Of a stretch of 64,000 nt of DNA, positions 34,213 through 44,445 are shown piece by piece (positions within the stretch are counted from its first letter, which is position 1; each line of letters starts with the position of its first letter). The stretch is taken from positions 868,001 through 932,000 of the forward strand of contig CADCXD010000018.1 in assembly GCA_902806575.1 (NCBI GenBank), read 5' to 3'. Both the position numbers and the translations under genes were made by a program. Under the pieces are notes generated by a model that was given only the letters and a program-made list of their open reading frames with translations, was not told the DNA's origin and made no database searches. This stretch comes from Jackrogersella multiformis (taxonomy: Eukaryota > Ascomycota > Sordariomycetes > Xylariales > Hypoxylaceae).

Positions 34213-36048
34213 TCATCTCAAGAAGTTTCGGCGCAACCTACAGAATTCATCTCTGCAAAATTCGACCCTTCTAAACTCGGCATTCAACTGCTTTTTGACT
34301 GCGCTCATAACCGGGTTTGCGTCATCGGCCATTGGTTCCGGCTTCTTCTTGCCGAAGCAGATCTCGCACATTACAATCAAGTTGCTAAAGAGACTCGTCG
34401 TTACGTGCTCTATTTGCAGAGGGTCTCCACAGAGGTCTGATATAAAAAAAGGTCAGCCAGGTACCGATGTGCCAAGTGAACACGAGTCTTATCCTTACCT
34501 TCCGATCGGTTAAGGGCAGATATATCCCGGTACATCAAAATGAACTGCATCATGCAAGCCCAGAGGGGCAACCGATCATGCGGTTTTTCCAGGATCTTCC
34601 AGAACTGGGCCAGTATGTCCGACTCGAGCGCTTTCATCCTAAAGATAATGATTCGCTTTAAGTCTTGACAGACCTGGTTGGGAAGTTCCTCTAGAGGGGA
34701 ATTTGTAAACCTTTGGCAGAAGAACTTCGGTTCCCGCCAAATTCGATACATGCACCTCATGTTGTGAACTTGGCGAACTAGTTGGTACTAATTATTTGTC
34801 AGTAAGTATATAAGATAAAAGACGGTTCTCGCAGGACTAACATGTGGTAGGAATGAATGTTCATCTTGAGCATATTTGCTAACTAGAACATCCAGAGCTG
34901 ATTGGAAGTCAGAGCTCTCGTCTCCGAGCATCTGCCACGAAGCCCATTTGATAAGCACCGAGTCTTCGGGAATGCAATGCGGATTTAACACGTATTGGTG
35001 GGCTATTTGCCCTGGGTTGATCTGCCACCTTTGCCATGTCTGGCTGCCATTGAGGCTGTTGATCTCATCGCACGAGACAGAGATTACTAATGGTTGCTCA
35101 GTTGTGGGACATGGTTTGAAAAATACGTTCCACTTCTGTGGGTTGCCCCTCTGCGATGCAGCAGGGGGGTTTACTTTCGTCCCTGCGACGAGAGTCAGCT
35201 ATTTGGAACTTTACCCGAACCCATACCCGAGCGACTGCGAGAACGAAAATGACGTACGCCAAATGACCTGAAAGACGAGGTCACTGCTACCGGAAGGACG
35301 GCGGAAGCACATATGTTCGGCTAATTCGCCGTCGTCATTGCCGTATTTGGCTGCATCAGCCTTGCATCGCGAGCAGGGGCTCTGCTGGTCACACTGCTAG
35401 CTGGTCAGGAAGGCGGGCTAACAAACATTCAGTCATGAGATAGCTCACTGGGACCTTGCGTGTTTTGCATCGGAAGCAGGCGCCGATTTTGCGCATATGG
35501 GCGACCTTTTCTGGGTTCTCTAGAGGGCGGTGTCGCTTGCCGCGGCTGAGCTGAGAGTCGGCCGAGCTGGAGCTGTGATAAGCTGATGACGATGCTCCGT
35601 TGGAGGAGGCCGGGGAGTGTGGACTGCTACCGCCGAATCCCTGGGCCTCGGCTCCACCCGAAGCTAGTGTGTTGTCTATTTCCATCTGGCACGGATAAGA
35701 TTCGACGCCGTTAGGTCTGATCTCCCTTGCTGGCAGGGTGAAACGATCATCGTGCTGTTTGATCTTCTCGACGGCTTCCTTGAAGTGGAAAGCGTCTTCG
35801 GTGGACCTAGGGGAGGAAGCACCATCTTCCTCCGAGGGACCGGAGGTTAGCCCCGGGATGGATGAGGCGTCTGAGCGGCTCCGCGAGTCGGCATCAGCGG
35901 CTGGCGTTCCTTCATAGAAACGTGTATAGTCAAAGTACTGGTCGAATTCTTCCGGTGGGGCAGGGCCCTTGGGTTGTCTCCTCTTGGGTAGCCCTCCAAT
36001 AAAGTCAGGGATCTCCGAGGTGATCTGGGATAGGTCGCTGTTGCTCAT
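34213..36048 (-). CDS. Zn(II)2Cys6 transcription factor with internal zinc cluster
   Basis: Five exons, 36048-35449, 35393-35258, 35182-34842, 34787-34499 and 34436-34213, give 529 residues with consistent phases. The zinc cluster is internal: GACFRCKTRKVPCDQQSPCSRC spans the first junction, with Cys 191, 194, 201, 207 and 210. The candidate sixth Cys comes 18 residues later (residue 229), a longer loop than the usual 6-8. Residues 1-190 are acidic and Ser-rich with a PPEEFDQYFDYTRFY segment. The C-terminal part has NPQKWNVFFKPCPTTEQPL, VRQVHNMRCMYRIWRE and a final exon with CGDPLQIEHVTTSLF, giving the helical layout seen in a group of ascomycete regulators with internal zinc clusters. Nuclear regulator; targets unknown. 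It points away from the pyrophosphatase gene. The start at 36048 is the first ATG that begins the typical acidic N-terminus; the frame is also open upstream. Confidence 0.83.
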
Positions 36049-37194
36049 TCTGGCGGTTGCGTGGCTCGTGTAAGTCGCCTGTATATGTAGGTACGTCCCT
36101 TTGTCAGACCGTGCACGAGACAAATCAGCAGGCGTAAGCGGGTCGCCTCGGTACCTGAAGTGGGGGAAAACGACGATAAGTGATGATGAGGACCAAAGGC
36201 ACACGAACGATGAACTGTCATGAATCTGCTAAGACATCGTCTCATGTCGAGGCCTTGACGACCCCAAGTCCGCATCTGCGAGTACCTCTTGAGAGTGCGC
36301 ATAATGGCCGTGGGCTCTCATTGGCTATCCATTAGAACCGGGCCACTACAGGGCCGGTCGATTGACCTATAGATACCCCTGTCCAGACCGAACTGGAAGT
36401 CTTACTGCTGCGGATGATTGTGTCGCAACCAAGGCACTGGGTCCTTGGATCATGTGACGAGACAGCAGGCATGACGGAGTTCTTATTGATTTAACACCGA
36501 TTTTATTATTATCATTGGTATTGGTATTTGGAGGGGCTAGCCAATTATCTCGAAGCTATGTAGAGGTGAGAATCGCAACATTTGTTAGGGGAATTTGGGA
36601 TTTTTGTTTATAGTCTAGGTACAGATTAGAGATAAATTTTAAAGTGTCTCGGTTTCTAGATACTCTACCTACCTACATTAGTACATTAGAAAATACTCAA
36701 GTACCGTTCTATAACCTATAACCTTTTCCCGCCGGAGTCACTAGCAAATACGGAAATTACTAGGGATCCAATCAAGGGACCATGCATGATTTACTAGGTA
36801 ACCAGGTCACTCTGCAGATACCACAATGTTGTTGCTTTTTGCAATATTCTGTCATACCATATATACCAGAAGACTACCTAGATAAAACTATTGTATTGGA
36901 CGCCGGCTCCTTCGAGCATGGCTAGGTAGGGTACTTCATGTAGGAATTCATGTAGCAACACCTATTAAACGATGTTGGTTCCGCTCCTCCTTGTCATTCA
37001 CTGTACATACATAGTAGCTCATCCCTGATCCATGATCCTTCCCGTATCCAGACTCCAGACTCCAGACTCTCACCGAACTTGGGTAGATAGTTGCATGGTC
37101 ATATCGCTTCCCTCGGGAAAGCCCCCACGCAATCACATAATGGGAACTAGATTTCTAATAATAAGGCAGCGGCCAGCACCCCTCGACTGATCTG

Positions 37195-37294
37195 CTCTTT
37201 TCTCCTCTTCTCTTCTCTTCTCTTTCCCCTCCCCATCCCCTCTACCATCGCTGAGCCCTTTCGGAGCTTCCCTATAGCTCGAGGCCTATATAAA
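37195..37294 (+). promoter_or_regulatory. CT-rich block followed by TATA-like box
   Basis: A pyrimidine-rich run (about 37195-37250, repeats of TCTCTTC) is followed by CCTATATAAAG at about 37284-37294. The first ATG is at about 37319. This is the layout of a fungal core promoter, and it precedes the fragmentary frames at 37320-38645. Confidence 0.4.
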
Positions 37295-37318
37295 GAGCGA
37301 TTCCAAGCGGAATCATAA

Positions 37319-38645
37319 TGTTTGAGGGCACCGACTGTCGTCGGCGAACTCGAGAGGGAAACCTCTGCAATTCACTACCCTATGAGCTCAACAGTGACGA
37401 ATGTTCTTCCCTCGTGCCATGTAGAAAGCCGGTGAGTGCCTAGATGCTCTAGCACTGAGACGTCATCATTGGACTCGACTTTCCTGACCTATTCGCCTGG
37501 AAGACGTGCTACATTTCTGGAGCGATTTTCGCACACGATTGGCCAGTGTTCTATGGTTCATATTTACCCGAGGCTGAGAAGGCGTAGACCCCTGACTTTT
37601 GGCAGTAAGATCGGTTCTTGAAAACGGATACTGATGGCATCTTTGCTATACTCAAGCTAACTCGAACCTTTCTGGGTTATATATGGGCTAGCATCATTGA
37701 TGAAGCTGAAACTGACTCTACAATCAGTTCGAAGGTCTTGGGCGCTGTGAGCTTCGAAGAGTCGTGCCCTAGCATGGCTAACATATTCGAGCCATATCAA
37801 CCAAATATGAGAACTTGGTGAGACTAGAGACAAGAGTCCCTGTTTTGCCCGAATAACAGCTAGGAAACTTAAGAGCCCTACGAGCTATGGGAGATCGTGC
37901 TCCTTGTTTCTGTGAGTTTCCGCGAGTATTTGACCTCATTCAAAATCTTACCTAACTCGGTTTCAGAAACAATACAATATCACTAACCCTGTACGCATCT
38001 CTACCTATCTTGATTTTTGCCTGACAGTCCTAAAGTTTAAATCTCTAATGTACAGTGTCAGAGATGTATTCTCGTTACTTTATCTCTATCACCTCCCGAA
38101 AGAGTACCATATTGATGGTTGTTAAAGAAAACTGGCTAGTTCTTGTGAAAGGTGTTCTTGACAATAAATGATCTAGAGTTTAACGTGATAAGTATTCACT
38201 AAGAGCTCTCGGTTATAGCTCTTCACGCAATTAAATAGGTACACAAACTGGCTCTACTGTTTAACACGTTGGCTTTCTCACCGATGTTTTTTTGGAAGTG
38301 AATATCCTGTGAGTGGGATCAGTCCCATTACTCGAGATTAGAAGATTCGCAGCTAACATATTTAGTTACCTTTTTCGGGAATGGGAGACGGTGCTTGCAA
38401 CGGGACGTGTTCCCTTGGATTATACCAGCATAGCCATGCGGAGGAGGATCAACAGTATGTGCGACAACAGCGTGTATTTGGAGCTATCAACTACCAAAGA
38501 ATTCGGTCCACGATATTCGGTATACGTAGCAACTGACAAGTTGTGTGTTGTTTCGGCTTCGGTGGTGCTTTATCCAGCCTGGACAGCTCTTCGCAAGACA
38601 TGTCCTCTGAGATGCCTGCCCCTTGGGAATAGTGTCGAGTTCTGA
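37319..38645 (+). pseudogene. possible decayed or orphan protein gene
   Basis: Three protein-like stretches sit in different frames behind a promoter-like sequence. They are a Cys-containing start (MFEGTDCRRRTREGNLCN) ending at a GTGAGT donor near 37431, a stretch with GLDFPDLFAWKTCYISGA then PVFYGSYLPEAEKA (about 37455-37587), and frames at 37618-37821 and 38313-38645. I could not join them with introns of normal length: the first gap would be only about 25 nt. I do not recognise a family. It could be a degenerate gene, an undetected multi-intron gene, or chance. Confidence 0.25.
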
Positions 38646-39528
38646 GCCCAGGATGAAATCGCTCTCCGTATCATCCTAAATGCGCCATCACTGGTCAGAT
38701 AAGCGACTCTCAACTTTTGGGTAAGTGAAAGACGTAGAATTTGCTGTTCAATTATTGACGTGGCTAAGGTTAGAAAGTTGATACTTGGTACGTGGTACGT
38801 GGTACTTATATAGGTAGATGTAGTAAGCGAGTTGTACCTACCTCGTAGGTGTTAGATTCAAATATTGTACTACGTACCTAGGTTTACTACGCTAGGTACC
38901 TAGGTACACCTTCCAGGAAAGGTGAAGCATGAGCCACATTTGACGGTCTAATCTATTTGTGGCGGTTGTAGAATTACCCTACTTAGGGCAGCCGATAATA
39001 GCGACGAATCAGCCACGCAGCCTGCGCCAACTTTCTAGGACCGGCCGGCGCAAATATTAACCTAGGTTAATTCTTACCTACGCACTATACATGTTCGACC
39101 ACGATAAGTAATCGCCGTGGTAAAAAGGAAATACCTACCTAGGTCTCGGTTTGTTGTAGGGATAGTAGGGTGGTCTCGACCGTTCTTTATCTTGTTGCAC
39201 GCTTTCTTTTGTTTTTATCTACTTTCCCCTTAATAGTGGTTAAGCCATTAGCCATCTTAGATATACCTACCTAGGTATGTTATCTTCTCGAGTACGCCCG
39301 AAGAGAATTTTTTGCCTAGAGAGTCGAGTTCATAAATGGTTACTTGGACGGCTAGGAACGCACCAGAATTATCAGACCAATCACGTCACCCCGTCAATCA
39401 AGCTGGCGGGCCCCTACAGTAACACGAAGACCCCTCCCCCTCCTTCCTCTCCTACCAGCACCCGCTCGTCCTCAAACGAACCAAACGAACTTAATTTTTG
39501 CCTACCGCAACCGCAACCGCAACCACGA

Positions 39529-40811
39529 ATGCAATCTTCTTCTCCTATTTATTCGCCAACTCATTCTTATTCCTTCCCTTCAAATTCAAACTCTTTAACA
39601 CCCCCAACTTCCAACATCGCGTCTCGCCGCACTGCCCTGCTAGCTAGACACTTTTCTGCGAACTCTGCTCCGTCTTTACCTGAACAGACCAAACAGGAAA
39701 TAAAAAAGCCGAAACCCCCATCTAAAATGCCTTCGTCTTATAGCGTCCGCAAGGTCGCTGCTCCTAACACCTTGGAGCATCGAGTCTATGTCGAGAAGGA
39801 TGGCGCCCCCATCTCGGCTTTCCACGACGTTCCTCTCTTCGCCAACCAGGAGCAGACCGTTCTCAACATGATTGTCGAGATTCCGAGATGGACCAATGCC
39901 AAGCTCGAGGTAATTTGCCTTGGTCAACTTAGCTCTAACGTCATCGTCTAGCTCATTTCACCACTAACACTTTGCCCCTTTTAAGATCTCCAAGGACGAG
40001 CTCCTCAACCCCATCAAGCAAGACATTAAGAAGGGCAAGCTTCGATATGTCCGCAACTGTTTCCCCCACAAGGGTTATCTGTGGAACTACGGTGCCTTCC
40101 CTCAGGTAAGACAATCCCTGTTTTTATTTATCATTTATTATTTTTTGCCCGCTATACTTACCAAGACTGACTATTGCTACCTCATCCAGACTTGGGAAGA
40201 CCCCAACGCCATTCACCCCGAGACCAAGGCCAAGGGAGACAACGACCCCCTCGATGTCTGCGAGATCGGCGAGCTAGTTGGCCACCCGGGCCAGGTCAAG
40301 CAGGTCAAGGTTCTCGGCGTCATGGCTCTGCTTGACGAGGAGGAGACCGACTGGAAGGTTATTGTCGTCGACATTAACGACCCCTTGGCAGCCAAGCTCA
40401 ACGATGTCGAGGACGTTGAGCGACACCTCCCTGGTCTTCTGCGAGCTACTAACGAGTGGTTCCGTATCTATAAGATCCCCGATGGAAAGCCCGAGAACCA
40501 GTTTGCTTTCACGGGCGAATGCAAAAACAAGAGGTGAGTAATATTACTATTGTCCAGCCAAGATTACTGCTAATATAGCATGCAGCTACGCCATGGATGT
40601 CATCCGCGAGTGCAGTGAAGCTTGGGAGAGACTCATTACTGGCAAGACTCAGCCCGGTGGCATTTCTACGACTAACCTGTCTGTCAACCACTCCCCAAGC
40701 CGTGTCAGCCATGAGCAGTTACCTCCTCTGCCACCTCACGAAGAAGTGCCCGCGGAGAAGATTGACAGCTCGATTGACAAGTGGTTCTTCATCAGCGGTG
40801 CTGCTTCGTAA
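39529..40811 (+). CDS. ppa1: inorganic pyrophosphatase, with possible mitochondrial N-terminal extension
   Basis: Soluble family I pyrophosphatase, hydrolysing diphosphate to phosphate. Exons end at 39909, then 39986-40105, 40190-40533 and 40586-40811. From the ATG at 39727 the product is the normal cytosolic enzyme of 290 residues (MPSSYSVRKVAAPNTLEHR). The frame is also open upstream. An ATG at 39529 would add 66 residues including RRTALLARHFSANSAPS, which resembles a mitochondrial presequence, and the frame reaches an even earlier ATG at 39277. The ATG at 39727 has A at -3, and the one at 39529 does not, so leaky scanning could give two products. Active-site segments are KGYLWNYGAFPQTWEDP and GDNDPLDVCEIG; the C-terminus is SSIDKWFFIS. 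The catalytic assignment is firm. The longer form is inference. Confidence 0.93.
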
Positions 40812-42013
40812 GCTGGATATTCCTGCTTGGGCCCGGTAGAAAAAAGTTGGGCAGATGTACGAACTCGAATATGTTAAGAGCCCTGTTTGATAGCATATTC
40901 TGCATAATGCCTTCATCATATGCATTAGTCTAGTATCAGTATAAGCTTTCGTAAAATCGGATTTCCCTTCCGTATCTGGTCGCCTTGGTAGGATTGCGAG
41001 TCCACATCATAACAGGGGTGCAACGTTGTCTCTTTATACAGCCGGGAAGTGTCATGTGCCAATCAACCAAGCAAAACGCCTGCCAATGCTTGTAATGTAG
41101 ACGGATGGATGGTACGGATGACACCTTCTAGTCGGTTAAGTCTGCCTGTTTCTGTAGAGCTCGTGAATGTCTATCGACCTCCTCGACTATCCCTTTTATA
41201 CCTAGTCTCTCGCCATCTAGATCCAGCTCCTTTCCGTCCTCTTTATCATGCAGTTAGCAAGCTTGACATGAATAGGAAGTGGGCGTGGGAGATGCTGTTT
41301 TTTAAGGAGCGCACGCACTGAATTTGATATGAAGGACAGGTGGCGCAGCTGACGCTCGAGGTAGGAGAGTGGTATTTATCTGTATGCCGCTCTGCCGCGC
41401 ATTGGGAGGGAGGGCGCTGAGGAACAGTCGCGTGGCTCGAGAGCGGACGGAGAAGGGGTTGAACTTGGTGTTCACCTCGGTGATGAATCGTGTTATCATG
41501 ATTGCCGATGGTTTTATATGCTTCGAGATTAATTAGTATGACTTGCTTCGTTCTCATGAAATAGATCAATGCGCGCCAAACTCACATGTGCATAAAATCG
41601 GCTTTACACTCTAATGCTTGCGAGATGGTCATTATTTATTGCTAAGCGTGAGGAAAGCTTCGGAAGATTTTCTGGAGATGGTGATTTGAGGTGTGGCTGG
41701 TGTATATCGAGAGTTACCTAGGTACCTAGTGTAGGTATATGTGTGGCCGTGCATGCTCCGTGTCAGCCACGCGAAGCTTCAACCTTATTAGACTGGGACC
41801 TTGGAAACTGCAACGTCACTACTAACGGAACTCTATTAAACGGAACTCTGCTAAACGGAACTCTACTTATTACTTATTATTTATTATTTATTAGGTACAA
41901 ATTACAAATTACAAATTACAAATTCTCTTATACATATACAAAATTGTAAAGTTGAACTAAGGAACTTCACCGAAGCTCGGGATTTAGTACTTGGTATTTG
42001 GTATTGGACAAAT
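40812..42013. other. intergenic with minisatellites before sec20
   Basis: 3' flank of the pyrophosphatase gene, then the sec20 promoter. One TACCTAGGTA copy (about 41715-41730) and short tandem repeats at 41824-41926. The frames here are shadows or random; no gene is seen. Confidence 0.7.
41824..41926 (+). repeat. short tandem repeats (AACGGAACTCT, TTATTAT, ACAAATT)
   Basis: Three copies of an AACGGAACTCT-containing 14-bp unit (about 41824-41863) pass into TTATTAT repeats (about 41865-41892), then four copies of ACAAATT (about 41897-41926). They end about 90 bp before the sec20 start codon. Confidence 0.85.
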
Positions 42014-43357
42014 ATGTCCCCCGAAGCTCTGGAGAAGAGATTCACCGATCTACAAGATCGCCTCGCCGTCCTACAAGATGCGACGAACCAGCTTCAGGAG
42101 CTAATTCACCGTTTGGCCAACTTCGATTTCCAACCCGGATCTATACCACTCGGCGCGGCCGACGACGACAACGTCGGCTCAGAACTCAGCAACGAGATCA
42201 ATCAAGTACTACGAGAGCAGGAGGAAGAGCTTGAGTTGCTACAGGAAGAAATAATAGATATTCGTCCAGGCAAGCCCGGTAGCGAATTGCTACAACATGA
42301 CAAGGACCGGCTGAAGGACGGCGCAACCCGTCTCGGACAGGAGCTGCAGAAGTACGTAACTATTAGGGGATCATTAGATTATACGCAATATCTACTTGGC
42401 AATATATATAGTCTCTAACTCTGCGCCAGCTGCCGAAAGTCCTTTAGGAGAGCCCAGATCACGGCGAAGCGCAATCTACAGCTTGTCCAGAGACAAGAAC
42501 GAGAGTTGCTCTATGCTTCGTTCTCGAACCCGCGATCCGGCGCATCCTCTCCCTCAGTCGCAGAGACTACTTCTTTACTACCGACTCGGCGGAAACAGCA
42601 GCGGCCTCGCTCCGAGATGACCAAGGAGGAACAGATGATTAGCGCGAGCAACGACGTGACGGAATCGATGAGGAGGGCGCATGAGTTGATGGCTACCGAG
42701 CTGTCCAAGAGCGATTTTGCACACAATACACTCAAGGAGTCCACTGCTTCCCTATCGCAGCTGTCCGAGAACTACTCGAGCCTTGACACGATGCTGTCGA
42801 GTTCCCGCGCCCTTCTTGGCACGCTGTTGAAGAGCCAGAAAACCGACACCTGGTATCTCCAGTCGGCTTTCTATATCCTAGTCGTCACCATCGGGTGGCT
42901 AATATTCAGGCGCCTCTTATGGGGCCCCACGTGGTGGCTAGTCTGGCTTCCCCTTAAGCTCGTTTTCCGGAGTGTAGTCAGTGTGTCAAATGTAGTTGGG
43001 CGGAGCAACTCACAAGAAGTGAGTCCCGGCTCGGATTCGGCTACGATACAGTCTATGTCACAGCAAGCATATATGAACAACGAAGGAGTTCCAACAGCCC
43101 AGGTCATTTACCAATCACAAAATCCACAAGAGTCTTCGGAGGCTATCATAGAGGACGTCAATAAAATTATCAATGAATCAGAATCGGTGGTGGAAGAGCA
43201 CCCTGAAGGAGACGACCCACAGGCAGACCAAAAGGAGGAGACCGTGCTAAGAGAGCGCAATGAAGATGAACCTCCCAACCCAAAGAAAAGGATGATGGAA
43301 GAGGACGCTAGTAACCAACAGGGCGGTGATGATGAAAGAGTCAAGGATGAGCTGTAA
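42014..43357 (+). CDS. sec20: Sec20-type SNARE with C-terminal KDEL
   Basis: Q-SNARE for retrograde Golgi-to-ER vesicle fusion, working with Ufe1, Use1 and the Dsl1 tether. Two exons, 42014-42351 and 42430-43357, give 421 residues. The N-terminal half is coiled coil (LEKRFTDLQDRLAVLQ, EEELELLQEEI). The SNARE-like segment near residues 180-245 ends DTMLSSSRALLGTLLKSQK, the most conserved stretch of the Sec20 family. One hydrophobic segment follows (about residues 257-275, AFYILVVTIGWLIF), then WWLVWLPLKLVFR. The remaining roughly 130 acidic residues would be lumenal and end in KDEL. Yeast Sec20 ends in HDEL, so the retrieval signal supports both the identity and the choice of stop. Confidence 0.92.
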
Positions 43358-44445
43358 GATTAGAAAAATAAGACCTATTCTTACCGTTCCCGCCGTTCTT
43401 TATTCGCATCCCCTTAATATATAGGAGGGCATGGGCATAGCATTCCAATATTCTGTCTGTTTCGACAGATGTTAGCCCGACCCCTTAAACTTCCCCGCGA
43501 ACAAGGTTTCTCTGGGTTCTCTCCCTCTTTCAAGATCAGCGGTGGTAGAAGGCTCATGTAAGCCGAGCTTCCCTTTGTCCTTGGGCGGGGGAGAGAGAGA
43601 AAGGGTCGCTCGAGCTTTTTTATATGACATGACCTTGGGCGAACACACAATAACAAAAACAAAACAAAACAAAACAAAAAAGGGCCACCCCCCGAAAGGG
43701 AAGAGGGCGAAGTCGTTTAGTAGCCACGTAGGTTCTCAAACTACTCAAATAATGAACAAGGATACACAATTGTTTTCTCTCTCTTTATCATTCTCTCAAT
43801 ATTCTCTCCTCCCCTGTCTGCCCTCTTTCTTTGCTACCACAGAGCCTCCCCCCCGGCTCTGACTCAGAAACACTAAACAATCAACTCCACGTAGCACCCG
43901 TGTTTTCCTTATGCCGAACAAGGCAAACAAAAACAAAAACAAAAAGTCCGCCATTTGATTTTGGTTTGGGTTGGTTCGACCCGATCTGATCTGATTTGAT
44001 TGTATTTTTTTTTCTCTTCTCCGATCAAGCAAACGGGAGAATATGGAAAGGAAATGAAAATAAACGAAGAAGGGGGGTATCATCATCCCTTTCAGCCACC
44101 GGCCCGGTCCGACAACCCAAGTCTATGTTCAAGAATGGACCCTCCAGCATAGAAACAACCGACACACACGCATACACACACACATAACACAAATAGCAGC
44201 ACAAGCCGCCAAACAAGACAAGTCAGGGGCGCAACGGCGCGGATACAAAAAGGGAGGGGGGGCGGAGGAGGAACGAGAGAAAGAGGAAAATCGATCAAAT
44301 TTAGATACAAAAAGGTGTGTATGCCCCCCCCCTCGCCTCGCGCCGCCCGTTCTCAAAATCAAACCAAAGGTGCCTCCCTCTCCTTGCTATTTCTTTGTCT
44401 TCATCTTCGTCTCGTCTTCTCCTTATTCGTATTACTATTCTTCCC
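43358..44445. other. intergenic between convergent genes
   Basis: 3' flanks of sec20 (+) and the HMG-box gene (-). It holds an AAAACAAAAC run (about 43655-43680), AAACAAAAAC repeats (about 43925-43950) and CACACA repeats (about 44160-44185). Unusually purine/pyrimidine-skewed and free of TACCTAGGTA. It probably includes a long 3' UTR of the HMG gene. No gene is seen. Confidence 0.65.

Larger units (their letters stand above)
36049..39528. other. 3.5-kb intergenic region, possible decayed gene
   Basis: Divergent region between the Zn2Cys6 gene (-) and pyrophosphatase (+). It holds an AT-rich part (about 36490-36900), a CT-rich block with a TATA-like box (37190-37295), fragmentary protein-like frames at 37320-38645 described separately, and TACCTAGGTA copies at about 38870-38910 and 39130-39275. 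No intact gene is recognisable. Confidence 0.6.
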
